From Chara braunii (Eukaryota; Streptophyta; Charophyceae; Charales; Characeae): a stretch of 27,899 nt of DNA. The notes beneath the pieces were generated by a model. It was given only the letters and a program-made list of their open reading frames with translations, was not told where the DNA came from and made no database searches. The DNA is taken from NCBI GenBank assembly GCA_003427395.1, contig BFEA01000307.1, forward strand, positions 1,764,185 through 1,792,083, given 5' to 3'. Positions 19,865 through 27,899 of the stretch are shown piece by piece. How positions within the stretch are numbered: the stretch's first letter is position 1; every line of letters begins with the position of its first letter. The position numbers and the translations under genes were made by a program.

Positions 19865-19988
19865 TCACCACGCGAGAAGCAATTGCGATCCCGACCATCG
19901 TCCCCTTCCCCCATCCCCAATGAACCACGCTGCTCGCCTTGCTCCTCTCTCCACCTTTGGCCTTCCCTCTCTCTTCCCCACCTTCTAG
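19865..19988. other. Pyrimidine-rich spacer between accessory ORFs
   Basis: A C/T-rich stretch with several AG dinucleotides after pyrimidine runs (CACCTTCTAG at about 19979-19988, and CCTCTTCCAG further on at 20028-20037). These could serve as splice acceptors for the next ORF. This is a weak suggestion. Confidence 0.35.
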
Positions 19989-20675
19989 CAATCCGATCTT
20001 CACCCTTCTCTTTCCTTCTCATTCGAGCCTCTTCCAGTCCCTCTTATCATTCCTGGAATTTGGCGATTGTGGTGCAAAACTTTTGAGGAGCTGTCCTTTT
20101 GCTTGACCAGAGTACAAGTGACGTGGATGGGCACTAGCGAGCATCCTACGTGGATCGAGAATCCGAAGTTGTTGATCATACAGGGTTGGAGGACTAACGT
20201 GGAAGGAGATCTCATTGGATTCCTCTTTGGGTCGGTACGACCGGGGCGCCTTCACTTGATAGCACAGGAGCTCATCGCACCGATCGTGCAATTGGCGGAC
20301 GATCTCTCGCCCGACATTTACTTTCAAAACGACAACAGTCCCGCTCCGTACATTTTCGAGCGGTCCTTGGATCCATATCTCCAGTGGACTTCGTGCTTGG
20401 AGGAACCTAGGGACGAGGATACCCTACCATCGCGGCAGAAGTATCTGAAGCCGTACGAGATCCCTTACGTCTTCTACCCGAGGGCAGAAGAAGTGGTGAT
20501 CAATGACGACGACGAAGAAGAAGATGGCGACCCTGCAGCCGCCACCTCAAGTACCGCACGACGGAGACGGCGCCGATCCCCGTCCTCCTCCAGCCCCACC
20601 CGTCCCCCAGTTCGCCCACGTACCGATGCGGGCGATAGGCCTTCGTCCTCGGACGCTGTCCCGCCGGCCCCTTGA
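19989..20675 (+). CDS. Accessory ORF 2, acidic then Arg-rich C-terminus, unknown
   Basis: The frame is open from 19989 to TGA 20673-20675 (about 228 codons), with its first ATG only at 20127. Protein-like sequence already precedes it (PVPLIIPGIWRLWCKTFEEL), so a spliced or non-AUG start is possible. The body has WIENPKLLIIQGWRTNVEGD, GFLFGSVRPGRLHLIAQELI and YLKPYEIPYVFYPRAEEVV. It ends with an acidic run (NDDDEEEDGD), a block of six arginines (TARRRRRRSP) that would suit nuclear import or RNA binding, and a Ser/Pro-rich tail. I know no homologue and see no membrane segment. Confidence 0.6.
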   Translation, partial: QSDLHPSLSFSFEPLPVPLIIPGIWRLWCKTFEELSFCLTRVQVTWMGTSEHPTWIENPKLLIIQGWRTNVEGDLIGFLFGSVRPGRLHLIAQELIAPIVQLADDLSPDIYFQNDNSPAPYIFERSLDPYLQWTSCLEEPRDEDTLPSRQKYLKPYEIPYVFYPRAEEVVINDDDEEEDGDPAAATSSTARRRRRRSPSSSSPTRPPVRPRTDAGDRPSSSDAVPPAP

Positions 20676-20823
20676 TTTCCTCACCCTCGAATAGATCCGT
20701 ACCCCCATCACCTTCCCTTCCCACCCTTTCCATCCCCATCTCTTCCGTGACTTCTACTCTACCCGGTTACTCGCCACCGTCCACCCCCACGCCTCCCTTC
20801 GGTCCGCTACTCCCACATTCTGA

Positions 20824-21153
20824 TGGCATCTCCTGTTGTTCAGCGCTGCATGGGAACAAAGCAACGTCATAGAAATCTACTGTCTTGCCACGGGGACAAT
20901 CCCCGCCTGTCGCCACTTCGAGAACTTTCGAGCGGCACTTTTCCACACCCTCTCCTCCTTCTATCACGATTACCTCGCTTCCCTCCCCCGCACTGGCGAT
21001 CACTTTCCCCGCTTCCATTGAATCATCCGATACGAGGAGCTCCCAGCGACGATGGAAGGGATGAATCGCTTCCTACCCCCACTCCCTCCCCGTCATCCCC
21101 GCGAAATCCCCGGCATGTACCGCCTCTACTGGCCCATTCCAACTAGGCGGTGG
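20824..21153 (+). pseudogene. Accessory ORF 3 remnant
   Basis: One frame holds FSAAWEQSNVIEIYCLATG, ALFHTLSSFYHDYLASL and, after TGA 21019-21021, YEELPATMEGMNRFLPPLPP and GMYRLYWPIPTRRW before TAG 21151-21153. A single stop in about 110 codons and the protein-like composition suggest decayed coding sequence. It may once have been the C-terminal part of accessory ORF 2, joined through a Pro/Ser-rich linker (20676-20820). The function is unknown. Confidence 0.4.
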
Positions 21154-21449
21154 TAGATCCCATTCGCTTGACCCCCCCCCTCCTCCCTTCATCGGCCCGA
21201 ATCAGTAAGCTTCGCGAAGATCACGCCATCAACAATGACGTCAACCTACGCGCTGATCCGACGAACTGCAACGAGCAGGGGTGCAGAGCACACGGAGATC
21301 AGGTGGACCATGATGGCGTCACCTGGACGATCTCCACGAGGCAGAGGGTTGCATATGACAAGGCTTCGGAGATCTGGCCACAGATGTTGTCGCCATCTCA
21401 TCCGCGGCTCCGTTATCATTCATTGTACTTCTTTCGGAAGCTCTGTTGA
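21150..21449 (+). CDS. Possible accessory ORF 4
   Basis: An open frame of 99 codons to TGA 21447-21449, with no ATG near its start. It includes CNEQGCRAHGDQVDHDGVTW and QRVAYDKASEIWPQML. A competing frame (21235-21510, with ATG) is Arg-rich. I cannot decide whether either is translated; the stretch might just be the 3' untranslated region. Confidence 0.25.
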   Translation: MVDPIRLTPPLLPSSARISKLREDHAINNDVNLRADPTNCNEQGCRAHGDQVDHDGVTWTISTRQRVAYDKASEIWPQMLSPSHPRLRYHSLYFFRKLC

Positions 21450-21550
21450 TATGATTGGTTCCTCATGCATCACTCTGTTCTTTCCTTTTCTCTCTCCTTC
21501 TCCGCCATAACATGCAATCAGGAGAGCGCATAATTTTGGAACCCCCTGCG

Positions 21551-21566
21551 CGTCACATATGTGACG
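21551..21566. repeat. 16-bp palindrome at the start of the 3' LTR
   Basis: CGTCACATATGTGACG spans the 3' LTR boundary. The 11 bases TGCGCGTCACA just before it equal the last 11 bases of the 3' LTR, so the junction looks like LTR end, TA, LTR start. There is no clear polypurine tract before the LTR; AGGAGAG at about 21521-21527 is the only short candidate. Confidence 0.8.
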
Positions 21567-22410
21567 AACCACTTCCCGACCCCGTGCCATTTTTCGTACC
21601 CTTTCTTTTGCTTGTATCACACCAACCCCAGTAAAACCCCGTTTTGAGTTTTTGTTTTCGGAGAGTTTTTTCGACTTCTGAGTTCTGTTTTTCTTTTTGC
21701 AAGACGGGAAATACATGGGAATTTATGTGCGCTTTAGCGAGCGCACTGGGAATTGGGCTCGACAGTTGGGAATTCGGGGATAAGTGAAACTTCGATGTGT
21801 CCTTTTTGGGTGTGTAACTATTCTTGGGCGCGTCGGGGAAAACTTTCGGAATTTCGTCCGGACACGAATAAGCGTAGGATTTTCTTTTCCCGTGTCGCTT
21901 TTTCGCGCACGGATATGGTGATTTCAATTTTGAATTAGGAGCCAACTGTAACTGTTTCGGTTCCTTTTTCTTTTTTTTGTTGACGGCGCCGTGCATGCAA
22001 AAGCTTCTTCCTCTCTGTCCCCCGGATCACCCCCTCCCGCGCCTCCCTTCCCTTCTCCCTCCTTTTTCTCTCTTCCCGTAACTGTTTTTTTTTCTTCTCC
22101 CTCTCTCTCTCCCGCCTTGCTTTCGAACGCCCATTTCCCTTTCTCGATCATCTGAATCTTGGACCCGTCTTGCGCCACCTCTCGCGCCTTTTCTCTTCTC
22201 ACCCTCTGAGTCGGGCGTACGACGCGCAATCAATCNCCCGATAACTCCCGCTCGCCAATCAGGTGCGTGGATCGATAGGACCTTCCTATCGCGCGACGAA
22301 TCTGATTGGTTGAACCTTGAGTTCCGAGGGATCAAAGTCTTCTCCTCCTTCTCCTCTTACACCTCAGCTTTCCTGTCGCCTTCTCCCCCTTCTATCTCCC
22401 CTGTCGCAAC

Positions 22411-22417
22411 TATAAAA
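22411..22417 (+). promoter_or_regulatory. TATA box of the 3' LTR
   Basis: TATAAAA in the same context as 11512-11518. It could drive read-through transcription into the right flank. Confidence 0.6.
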
Positions 22418-23326
22418 CCCGCAAGCGCGTCCGCAGATCTCTCTTACGTTCTCGACTCTCGAGCCANCTTTCGAGAAGCAGTGGCTAGGCAGAGTGTTTG
22501 ATGCGAGTCGAAGATTCTTGTCGAGCTGACAATAGGCTGGCCGGTTGCGCGCCTAATCGCCACGACGAACTGTGGGATCCGAGCGAACCGTGTCGAGTTT
22601 ACGACAGCGGGGTGACGATCGCAACGGTGGGAGTTATCACTCGATGGCCGGGATCGTCGGTGCGGATATGAGGATCGATGTTGAGTTGATTGGCCCGGGG
22701 CCAAAATGGAATTAATGGTGTATGCGCCTTTGTTGCGGACTGTTATCTTTGACGTGAGTGTACGGCGGTGACGCCGAACTTTTTTCTTTTTAGATCTTGT
22801 CATCTTCTATTTTGAACTTTTCTTCCCTCGACTCTCTCTCTCTCTCCCTTTTTGAATAATGATGTGTCTGAATGATTGTCCCTCTCTTAAATGGGAATGA
22901 GTCAACCTCCTGTTTCGGCGTAAAAAAACTTATTCCGGAACTCTTCCATTAGTTTCCTGAATAATCCTCCTACGCAAGGACCCCGTCTACTTGTCTTGTG
23001 AACAGTGGATGCGTATGTACTGTGCAATGCGATTCAACTTTTCCCGTGAATGTCTCATTTTCGCACCTTCCACAGTGAATGCATGTATAGAGATGTGTGA
23101 CTTTTCGAATTGATTAAACGAATGTCGTCGGGATTTTGTTCGAGAGTACGCGGCATGACATCAGCAACCACGCCACCAGGCGACCTTGAGAAACAAGGCG
23201 CCGGAAACCGACAAGCGGATGTGTATTTACTCCCTCGTGTGTCAAGAAGGGTAGATTGAGGATCGCATGAATGATTTTCGCTCGTAATGATGCCTCTGGA
23301 GATATATATATATATATATATATATA

Positions 23327-23406
23327 CAATTTATGGCTACACAAATCGTTGAAGATACTATTAAATCGAAAGGTAGACGCACAGATGTGGGTGACATTTT
23401 AAAACC
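23327..23406. mobile_element. 80-bp insertion in the (TA)n tract of the 3' LTR
   Basis: It is absent from the 5' LTR, and both sides are TA repeat, as expected for an insertion at TA. The ends give at best a very imperfect inverted match (TGGCTACACAAATC against TGTCACCCACATC from the other end). On the plus strand an open frame, MATQIVEDTIKSKGRRTD and onwards, runs through it, so filler DNA from a coding sequence is another option. Confidence 0.5.
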
Positions 23407-23430
23407 TATATATATATGTGATTGATTGAT

Positions 23431-23970
23431 ATGTGGACTGACAAACACCCCTCAATTGGGCATCAGCCTCCCGTATCTCCCATCCCAACGCGACCTTTTC
23501 CCTACAGTGAGGAAAGGACACGTGTATGTGAGTGGGACGTACGAGAAGCCGTNGCACAAATCGGCGGGTAGTACTGCTTCCCTCCCGCCAACCGTTGTTC
23601 TGGGTTCGTAGACGCTGGATTTGTCATTATCGATACGCACTTTCCACCCTACTCAATATTGTTGCCATTTAACGAGTTGATCGACATTTCGTGGACGGCC
23701 GTGGCGCCCCATTGGCCCCGCATTCTGTGCACGGAGTGCCAGCGTTTCAATCGCTACGAAGCGAGGGGCTTCCCCTATCGAATACTGAGTGAGGACGAGC
23801 ATAAGGAAAGAGCCACTCGGCTGAGACCATCCACATGGGACTCGGAACTGACCCATGAACGACGACGAGATCTGATACGAAAACGAGACACGCGAAGCGT
23901 GCCAGAGTCTTTCCGTTCTAAACGACGAGCCGTTGCTCGGTGGGAAGCCCGACAGTACTTTCTACATTGA
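23431..23970 (+). pseudogene. LTR-encoded ORF, 3' copy (one nonsense mutation)
   Basis: A 179-codon frame from ATG 23431 to TGA 23968-23970, the same length as the 5' copy. Its only stop is TAG where the 5' copy reads CAG (Gln), four codons after the site where the 5' copy carries its own TAA. The conserved core GFVIIDTHFPPY, ILLPFNEL, PHWPRILCTEC and ERRRDLIRKRD is unchanged. Differences such as H/P, R/L and K/E lie in the basic region. One N falls in the third base of a Val codon. In this position it would be transcribed only if polyadenylation lay downstream or by read-through. Confidence 0.72.
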
Positions 23971-24201
23971 ATTTGGATCTTTCTGTTTTCGCACCAAGTC
24001 CGCGCGCACATTCCGCGACGCGCGAAACTAATCGACTTGCTTCATCGGACCAAAACGGGGGATTTCAGTTCTATCCGGGTCCCCACACTCAATTTCAAAA
24101 AATCCTTGGCACACCCCTTCTTGCTGTTTTTTTGGGCCTCTTTTCTGCACAGTTAACACTCCAAACGGAAGACAACACAGGGCGTGAGGTTGCGCGTCAC
24201 A

Positions 24202-24483
24202 TGCCATCTGCCCTACGCTGCACGACATCTGCAGCTTTCTCACTATGCACAAACCACGAGAGGTGGTCTACCTTCCTTCTCATAAGGATTAAAGCACCAA
24301 AGCGCGACCTACATATCCCCTCTAGCGCTTTTACCCCCGAAACTTGCCACAGGAGATCTCAGTTCCGACCTGGGACTCCACCCCCATTTTCCTAAAATCC
24401 TGGGCACACCCCCTTTTTTCGTGCATCGAGACCCATCCCACTCCGATCAAGAAATCGCGCTGGGCATGAGGTTAGGCGTCACA
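24202..24483. repeat. Right flank: tail of an older, related LTR
   Basis: The first bases, TGCCATCTGCCCTACGCTGC, resemble a block inside the 5' LTR (about 12292-12320). From about 24341 the sequence follows the end of the LTR with many changes: CAGTTCCGACCTGGGACTCC, AAAATCCTGGGCACACCCCC and GGGCATGAGGTTAGGCGTCACA (24462-24483). It is probably the 3' part of the older LTR whose 5' part lies at 9889-10609. Confidence 0.65.
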
Positions 24484-24675
24484 GCTCAGTCGGTTGCCTG
24501 CCTGAAGTACTCCACCGTCACCTCACTGCAGGCTACGGAGAGAGAAACAGAAAGGGAGAAAAATCAATATGCAAACCAGATATAGATCTAAGGACAAAAT
24601 AGAGGGGGTGGCGGGAGGCCGCGCGAGAAAGGTGCGTTAACTGTGAGAGGCGATAGCGGCGGTGGCAGCTGAGTA

Positions 24676-24830
24676 GGACGCTACGTCCAAGCATGTGGAC
24701 GCTCACTATCTCTACCAGGTGCTTACCCTGGCAGGCACCATGGCTGTGTGAGAGCTATGGCGACAGTGCCTTGGCGTAACGTACAGGCCTTGAGTGGGTA
24801 GGGAGTGCCTTTGCACTCTTACACCAAGGC
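24676..24830. other. Hairpin-rich stretch, possible structured RNA or SINE-like repeat
   Basis: Consecutive short stems can be drawn: GGAC/GTCC; CCAGG (24715) with CCTGG (24727); CCATGGCT (24738-24745) with AGCTATGG (24753-24760); and GCCTTGGCGTAA (24768-24779) with TTACACCAAGGC (24819-24830), which encloses GAGTGC-CTTT-GCACTC (24803-24818). No tRNA, rRNA or known ribozyme core was recognised on either strand. Confidence 0.4.
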
Positions 24831-26164
24831 ATCCGGCAGCCCTGCTGTTGACCTCCTTACCAATCTGCAAACCTAGCAGGATCTCGATACCAAAGGAGCT
24901 GTCCTCCCCTTAAGCCTGTAGCTGGAAAGGGGGGGCTGCTTTTTCACCATCCAAAGGCCCTATGGCTTCTCTCACAACACGACTTGCTGACTGCCTTTAT
25001 TGTTTTGAGGTTGTTTATCTTGGACAATTTAGATGTACCGGCCCCGGATTGCTCATCCACGTCACAAGGCAGTTTGATCATTTGATGTTTGTTTATTTCA
25101 TGTTCTGTTTTCTCATAATTTGTTTCTTTCGAGTTCCGATTGGGTACTCCACTTTTCTTTCGAGTACTGTCTACGTAGTAGATTCTTGGGACCCCTTCTG
25201 ATGTTGAGAGGTTGCGATGTAATTTCGATCTTGACTCTTTTGCTCTTATTTTAGGGTACGATTTTCCTTGGTATAAGTCATTGTTGTTGTCTTAAACTTT
25301 TTGTTCCTCTTTGGCTACAATGTCTGTGAATGGTTACAGTGTCTGTGAAAGGTTGCTTTTGTTTTCTACGTTCCGCTTAGTTCAACTTCTCAGAATTATG
25401 TTCATTCATAGATTCTCGACGTTCCTAAGCGCTGGTTAGGTCTGTGATTCAGTTTAAAAGTCGAGAACATGCTCTGTTTTGTAGCCGGATTTTTTTTTTT
25501 TAGTAACAGGCGAAAGAATAGTACGCCAGTTGAGCTGAACACGCAGTCGATTTTTAGCCGTTTTCTAGGCAAGTCTGTCGTATTTTAGTATTCTGCATTT
25601 CTTTCATCGCTTGCAGTTGGACCCCACAGGAAAAAGGATGGAAAAGCCGACCGGCCAAAAAAAACGGGCAAAGAATTTTGGAAAGCTGGAAAGCAGCTCT
25701 GCGGGGACCCCACTGCGGAGGACCAAATGCACCGTGGAAACCGTTTGGGAATATCAGTTAAGCCAATCGTTGCCTTTCTCCGTCGGCACTCTTTTTTTTT
25801 TGTTCTTGTTTTCTTTGTTTTTCCCTTTTTTCTGGGGCCACTCTTGGTCGCTATTGGCTGCTGCCTCCCGTGAGACTTTTCCAAGACCTTTCCAAGACAG
25901 ACACGCCCTCCCCCCTACCTACCCTCTAGAGTTGGCACAAAACTGGGGCGAGGAACCCTCCCGTGAGACCTTTCCAGGCTGCGGACTATGTGAAAACAGA
26001 AAACTACGTTTTTCCAAGCCGCAATCTTCCATCTGTGGGGTCCGGGAAAACGGTTCGCGGGAGAAATTTCACCTTTCCGTGGACATCTGCCGCAGGCTTT
26101 GGGGTCCTGGAAACGTATTATTGAAGTATATTAGGATTGAGAGAGAGGGATAATTGTTTTAGGC
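24831..26164. other. No gene recognised
   Basis: T-rich sequence with small duplications (TGTCTGTGAA-GGTT at about 25320-25355; CTCCCGTGAGAC-TTTCCA at about 25866 and 25958). A 180-codon open frame at 25611-26153 has a hydrophobic F/L run and no recognisable domain, and I do not call it. Confidence 0.45.
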
Positions 26165-26250
26165 ATGGGAGTAAATTTGTGATTTTCTCTTCTTGTTTGG
26201 GAGTATCTCCAATGTATGGGAGTAAATTTGTGATTTTCTCTTCTTGTTTG
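26165..26250. repeat. 35-bp direct repeat pair
   Basis: ATGGGAGTAAATTTGTGATT and the next 15 bases occur identically at 26165-26199 and 26216-26250, with 16 bp between them. Confidence 0.95.
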
Positions 26251-26294
26251 TTTTAGGTATTTTTCCCTTTTGATATTTTGGTTTTCATTGCAGT

Positions 26295-26920
26295 CATTAT
26301 AAGAATGGCAAGCAGGAGAGGAGCAGTGGGAACAGCAATGATTTGATGATAGGAAAGACCCGGCGAAGAGCAAACTATAGAGTTGTATCCATTGGGTGCC
26401 TGGAGGGAAACCCGTCTTGGCAACAAAGGCTCTTTACAGTGTTCTGGATAGTGATGACGATAGGGTATCCCTACAGCTTATCTTTCTATCTACAGCAGCA
26501 CTACGGGGGCAGTGTGAGTGCCATCGTCAGTGGTGGGAGCATTAGTCGAGTGTAGTCATTATAAGAGAGAGCACGAGGCAGCAGTGCGAACACCAATGGT
26601 CGGATGAAATGAGAGACCATTCCAGCAGGTGTTGCTCCCCACCAATAGATGGAGCCTCCCCGAGTATGCTAGTGGTGTCTGCTCTTATCAGCACCCCTAC
26701 CACTCACTCCGGTTGTTTCTTGCAACAAAAGCAAAAAAACAAAAAAAAAAAGAGACCATTGGGTGTGTGGTGAGAAAGCGGTCTAGGGAACAAAGGCTTT
26801 TTTTTTTTTTTTTTTTTTTTTTTTTTGAGACCATTGGGTGTGTGGTGGAAAAGCGGTCTAGGCAACAAAGGCTCTTTACAGTGTGATTGGACAGTGATGA
26901 TGGGAGGGTAATCGTACTGC
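26295..26920. repeat. Degenerate repeat cluster with poly(A) and poly(T)
   Basis: CATTATAAGA...GAGCAGTG starts near 26296 and again near 26558. The motif CCATTGGGTG...GGCAACAAAGGCTCTTTACAGTGT...GATAGTGATGA occurs at about 26389-26458. Its closest forms, at 26752-26798 and 26827-26873, flank a T29 run, and an A-rich tract (about 26730-26751) precedes the first. This suggests retroposed or tandemly duplicated short units of unknown origin. Confidence 0.65.
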
Positions 26921-26975
26921 CTATTCTTCTTGCCCAGCTCCTGGTCTTCGAGCTTATAGCCTTCATAGGTAGTTT

Positions 26976-27005
26976 TAGTTCCTAACGACTTAGTTCCTAA
27001 CGACT
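26976..27005. repeat. 15-bp tandem duplication
   Basis: TAGTTCCTAACGACT occurs twice head to tail. Confidence 0.95.
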
Positions 27006-27220
27006 TAGCCGTCTACTTGAATGCTGGTGGAAAGTAGTAGTAGGGTACTTGGACTGAATTTAGAATTGATCTGTATCTAAGAATTTAGCATGGCTTTGGA
27101 AATAATTTCAGGGTTGAATGAATAAAATTTTCGTGAATTGCCTTGTGCATTTTCGAGATTTACGGTTTATAACTTGCTCGTAGTTCTTGGCCAATAGTGT
27201 TTCGAACTTAGAAACATGCC
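27006..27220. other. No feature recognised
   Basis: AT-rich sequence between two short tandem duplications, with no coding or RNA signature. Confidence 0.4.
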
Positions 27221-27290
27221 GGTTTTTTCCTGAGTAGCAAGGATATGTGGACAGTGGTTTTTTCCTGAGTAGCAAGGATATGTGGACAGT
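27221..27290. repeat. 35-bp perfect tandem duplication
   Basis: GGTTTTTTCCTGAGTAGCAA and the next 15 bases are repeated head to tail at 27221-27255 and 27256-27290. Confidence 0.95.
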
Positions 27291-27886
27291 GATGTACACA
27301 ACATACAACACTACGGCATGCACACAACATGCAATCCCGACGAGGACAACAGATTGGCAAGGCAAGAACATGCATACAATATGCAACACTACGGCAAAGG
27401 ATCGGCCCAACGGCCTAAAGCAGCACACAGAGACGATACCGAAGAGTCAGCCATAAGGCAAGAGACACGGTCGAAAGAGAAAGCAAGAGGGTGAGAATAG
27501 AAAGAGTAGGTGAAAGAAGGGAATCGACACGTCAAATCTCCCGAACGTAACATGATAGGCATTAAAAGTAAAAACGATGAAACCAGCCCAAAAATGGACA
27601 GCATGTCCAATCGTCGTCAAAATCCATGGCGAACTCTCCCGCGACGACCCTACGCATTCCATCTGGTGCCGGAATCATCAGGGGTCACGCATCACGCTGA
27701 GTATTGGCCTCAGCAAGCTTGTACCGGGTTGATATGTAGGGGTGTTTTCCCGGGCCCCGGTGGTCTCATTTGGAATAAAAAGCGCTATGCTTCTCCAAAA
27801 ATAAAAATAAAAATAGAGAGGGTACAAGGCAATGTACAAGCTCAGATCTGATCCCTCACTTTCTCCTTCCCCCCCCCCCCATTCGC
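27291..27886. other. No gene recognised
   Basis: It contains related CA/TG-rich words (CAACACTACGGCA near 27307 and 27382), an A-rich stretch near 27798-27818 and a C12 run at 27869-27880. A 113-codon open frame (27510-27851) has no recognisable domain. Confidence 0.4.
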
Positions 27887-27899
27887 CTCTCTCTCTCTC
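27887..27899. repeat. CT microsatellite at the window end
   Basis: A CT repeat runs to the last base, mirroring the GA repeat at position 1. Confidence 0.9.

Larger units (their letters stand above)
10610..24201 (+). mobile_element. Ty3/Gypsy LTR retrotransposon with accessory ORFs, degenerate
   Basis: Two direct 2.64-kb LTRs flank an 8.3-kb interior. The order is PBS, gag with CCHC, protease, RT, RNase H, PHD finger, integrase. Integrase follows RT, which identifies Ty3/Gypsy (Copia has the reverse order). No chromodomain motif follows integrase; a GPY/F-like module does. At 13.6 kb it is large for Gypsy, owing to the long LTRs, which hold an ORF, and to a 2.1-kb block of ORFs after integrase. 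Frameshifts and stops in gag and pol make it incapable of autonomous transposition. Outside one identical block the LTRs differ by about 5%, so it is not recent. Confidence 0.93.
21560..24201 (+). repeat. 3' LTR
   Basis: A direct copy of 10610-13252. It starts TGTGACG and ends GCGCGTCACA, a TG...CA pair in inverted form. The central 783 bp (22334-23116) is identical to 11435-12217, including an N at the same position (22467 and 11568). In a 372-bp block (12661-13032 compared) I count 19 substitutions. It carries an 80-bp insertion at 23327-23406 and lacks about 28 and 54 bp present in the 5' LTR. Confidence 0.92.

Noticed and set aside
24202-24340. Continuation of the LTR-ORF homologue in the right flank
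   Set aside because: Translations do not match the basic C-terminus of the LTR ORF; only nucleotide similarity to LTR sequence is visible.
25611-26153. 180-codon plus-strand open frame
   Set aside because: Low-complexity hydrophobic run, no motif, no conserved partner; probably chance in T-rich DNA.
1-27899. CRISPR arrays, bacterial operons, rRNA genes
   Set aside because: No spaced repeat array, no ribosome-binding-site operon structure and no rRNA signature; the content is eukaryotic retroelements.

Overview
This is eukaryotic, repeat-dominated DNA with no intact host gene that I can recognise. Several features point to a plant-lineage (streptophyte) nuclear genome with a large repeat load. 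The 13.6-kb Ty3/Gypsy element has a primer-binding site matching plant initiator-tRNA-Met (TGGTATCGGAGCC). There is also a LINE with a zinc-knuckle ORF1, canonical GT-AG splice signals and many (GA)n/(TA)n microsatellites. A charophyte alga or an early land plant would fit, but that is a guess. Both ends of the window are GA/CT microsatellite, and about 30 single N bases lie in gag, so this looks like a short-read contig limited by repeats.

Layout. Positions 1-22 are (GA)n. Positions ~858-4640 hold a decayed LINE: ORF1 with a CCHC knuckle and Gly-rich tail, an unassigned coding-like block, an APE-type endonuclease, and only the start of the reverse transcriptase, so its 3' part is missing. 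A 30-bp perfect inverted repeat follows at 4738-4832. A 1.15-kb segment is tandemly duplicated at 5513-6662 and 6663-7800. Positions 7801-9888 are non-coding, with a (GA)38 tract and a weak promoter/splice-donor candidate. Positions 9889-10446 hold a decayed coding sequence homologous to an ORF found inside the LTRs of the following element.

The centrepiece is a Ty3/Gypsy element at 10610-24201 with 2.64-kb LTRs. Its order is LTR, PBS, gag (CCHC), protease (DTGS), RT (YMDD)-RNase H, a 60-nt intron-like segment, a PHD finger, integrase, a stop-start ATGA overlap, three or four further ORFs of unknown function, then LTR. Each LTR carries a TATA box and, downstream of it, a 179-codon ORF. That ORF would be the first cistron of the genomic RNA. 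The two LTR copies have different single nonsense mutations, and the older homologue next door aligns without gaps over about 127 codons, so this is very probably a real LTR-encoded protein. The element is dead: it has several frameshifts and stops and a lost RNase H aspartate. It appears to be nested in an older, related LTR.

The right flank (24202-27899) holds the tail of that older LTR, a hairpin-rich stretch at 24676-24830, and short direct and tandem repeats. I saw no gene there.

The best candidates for something undescribed are the LTR-encoded ORF, the PHD finger between RNase H and integrase with an adjoining retained intron, and the extra ORF block after integrase.
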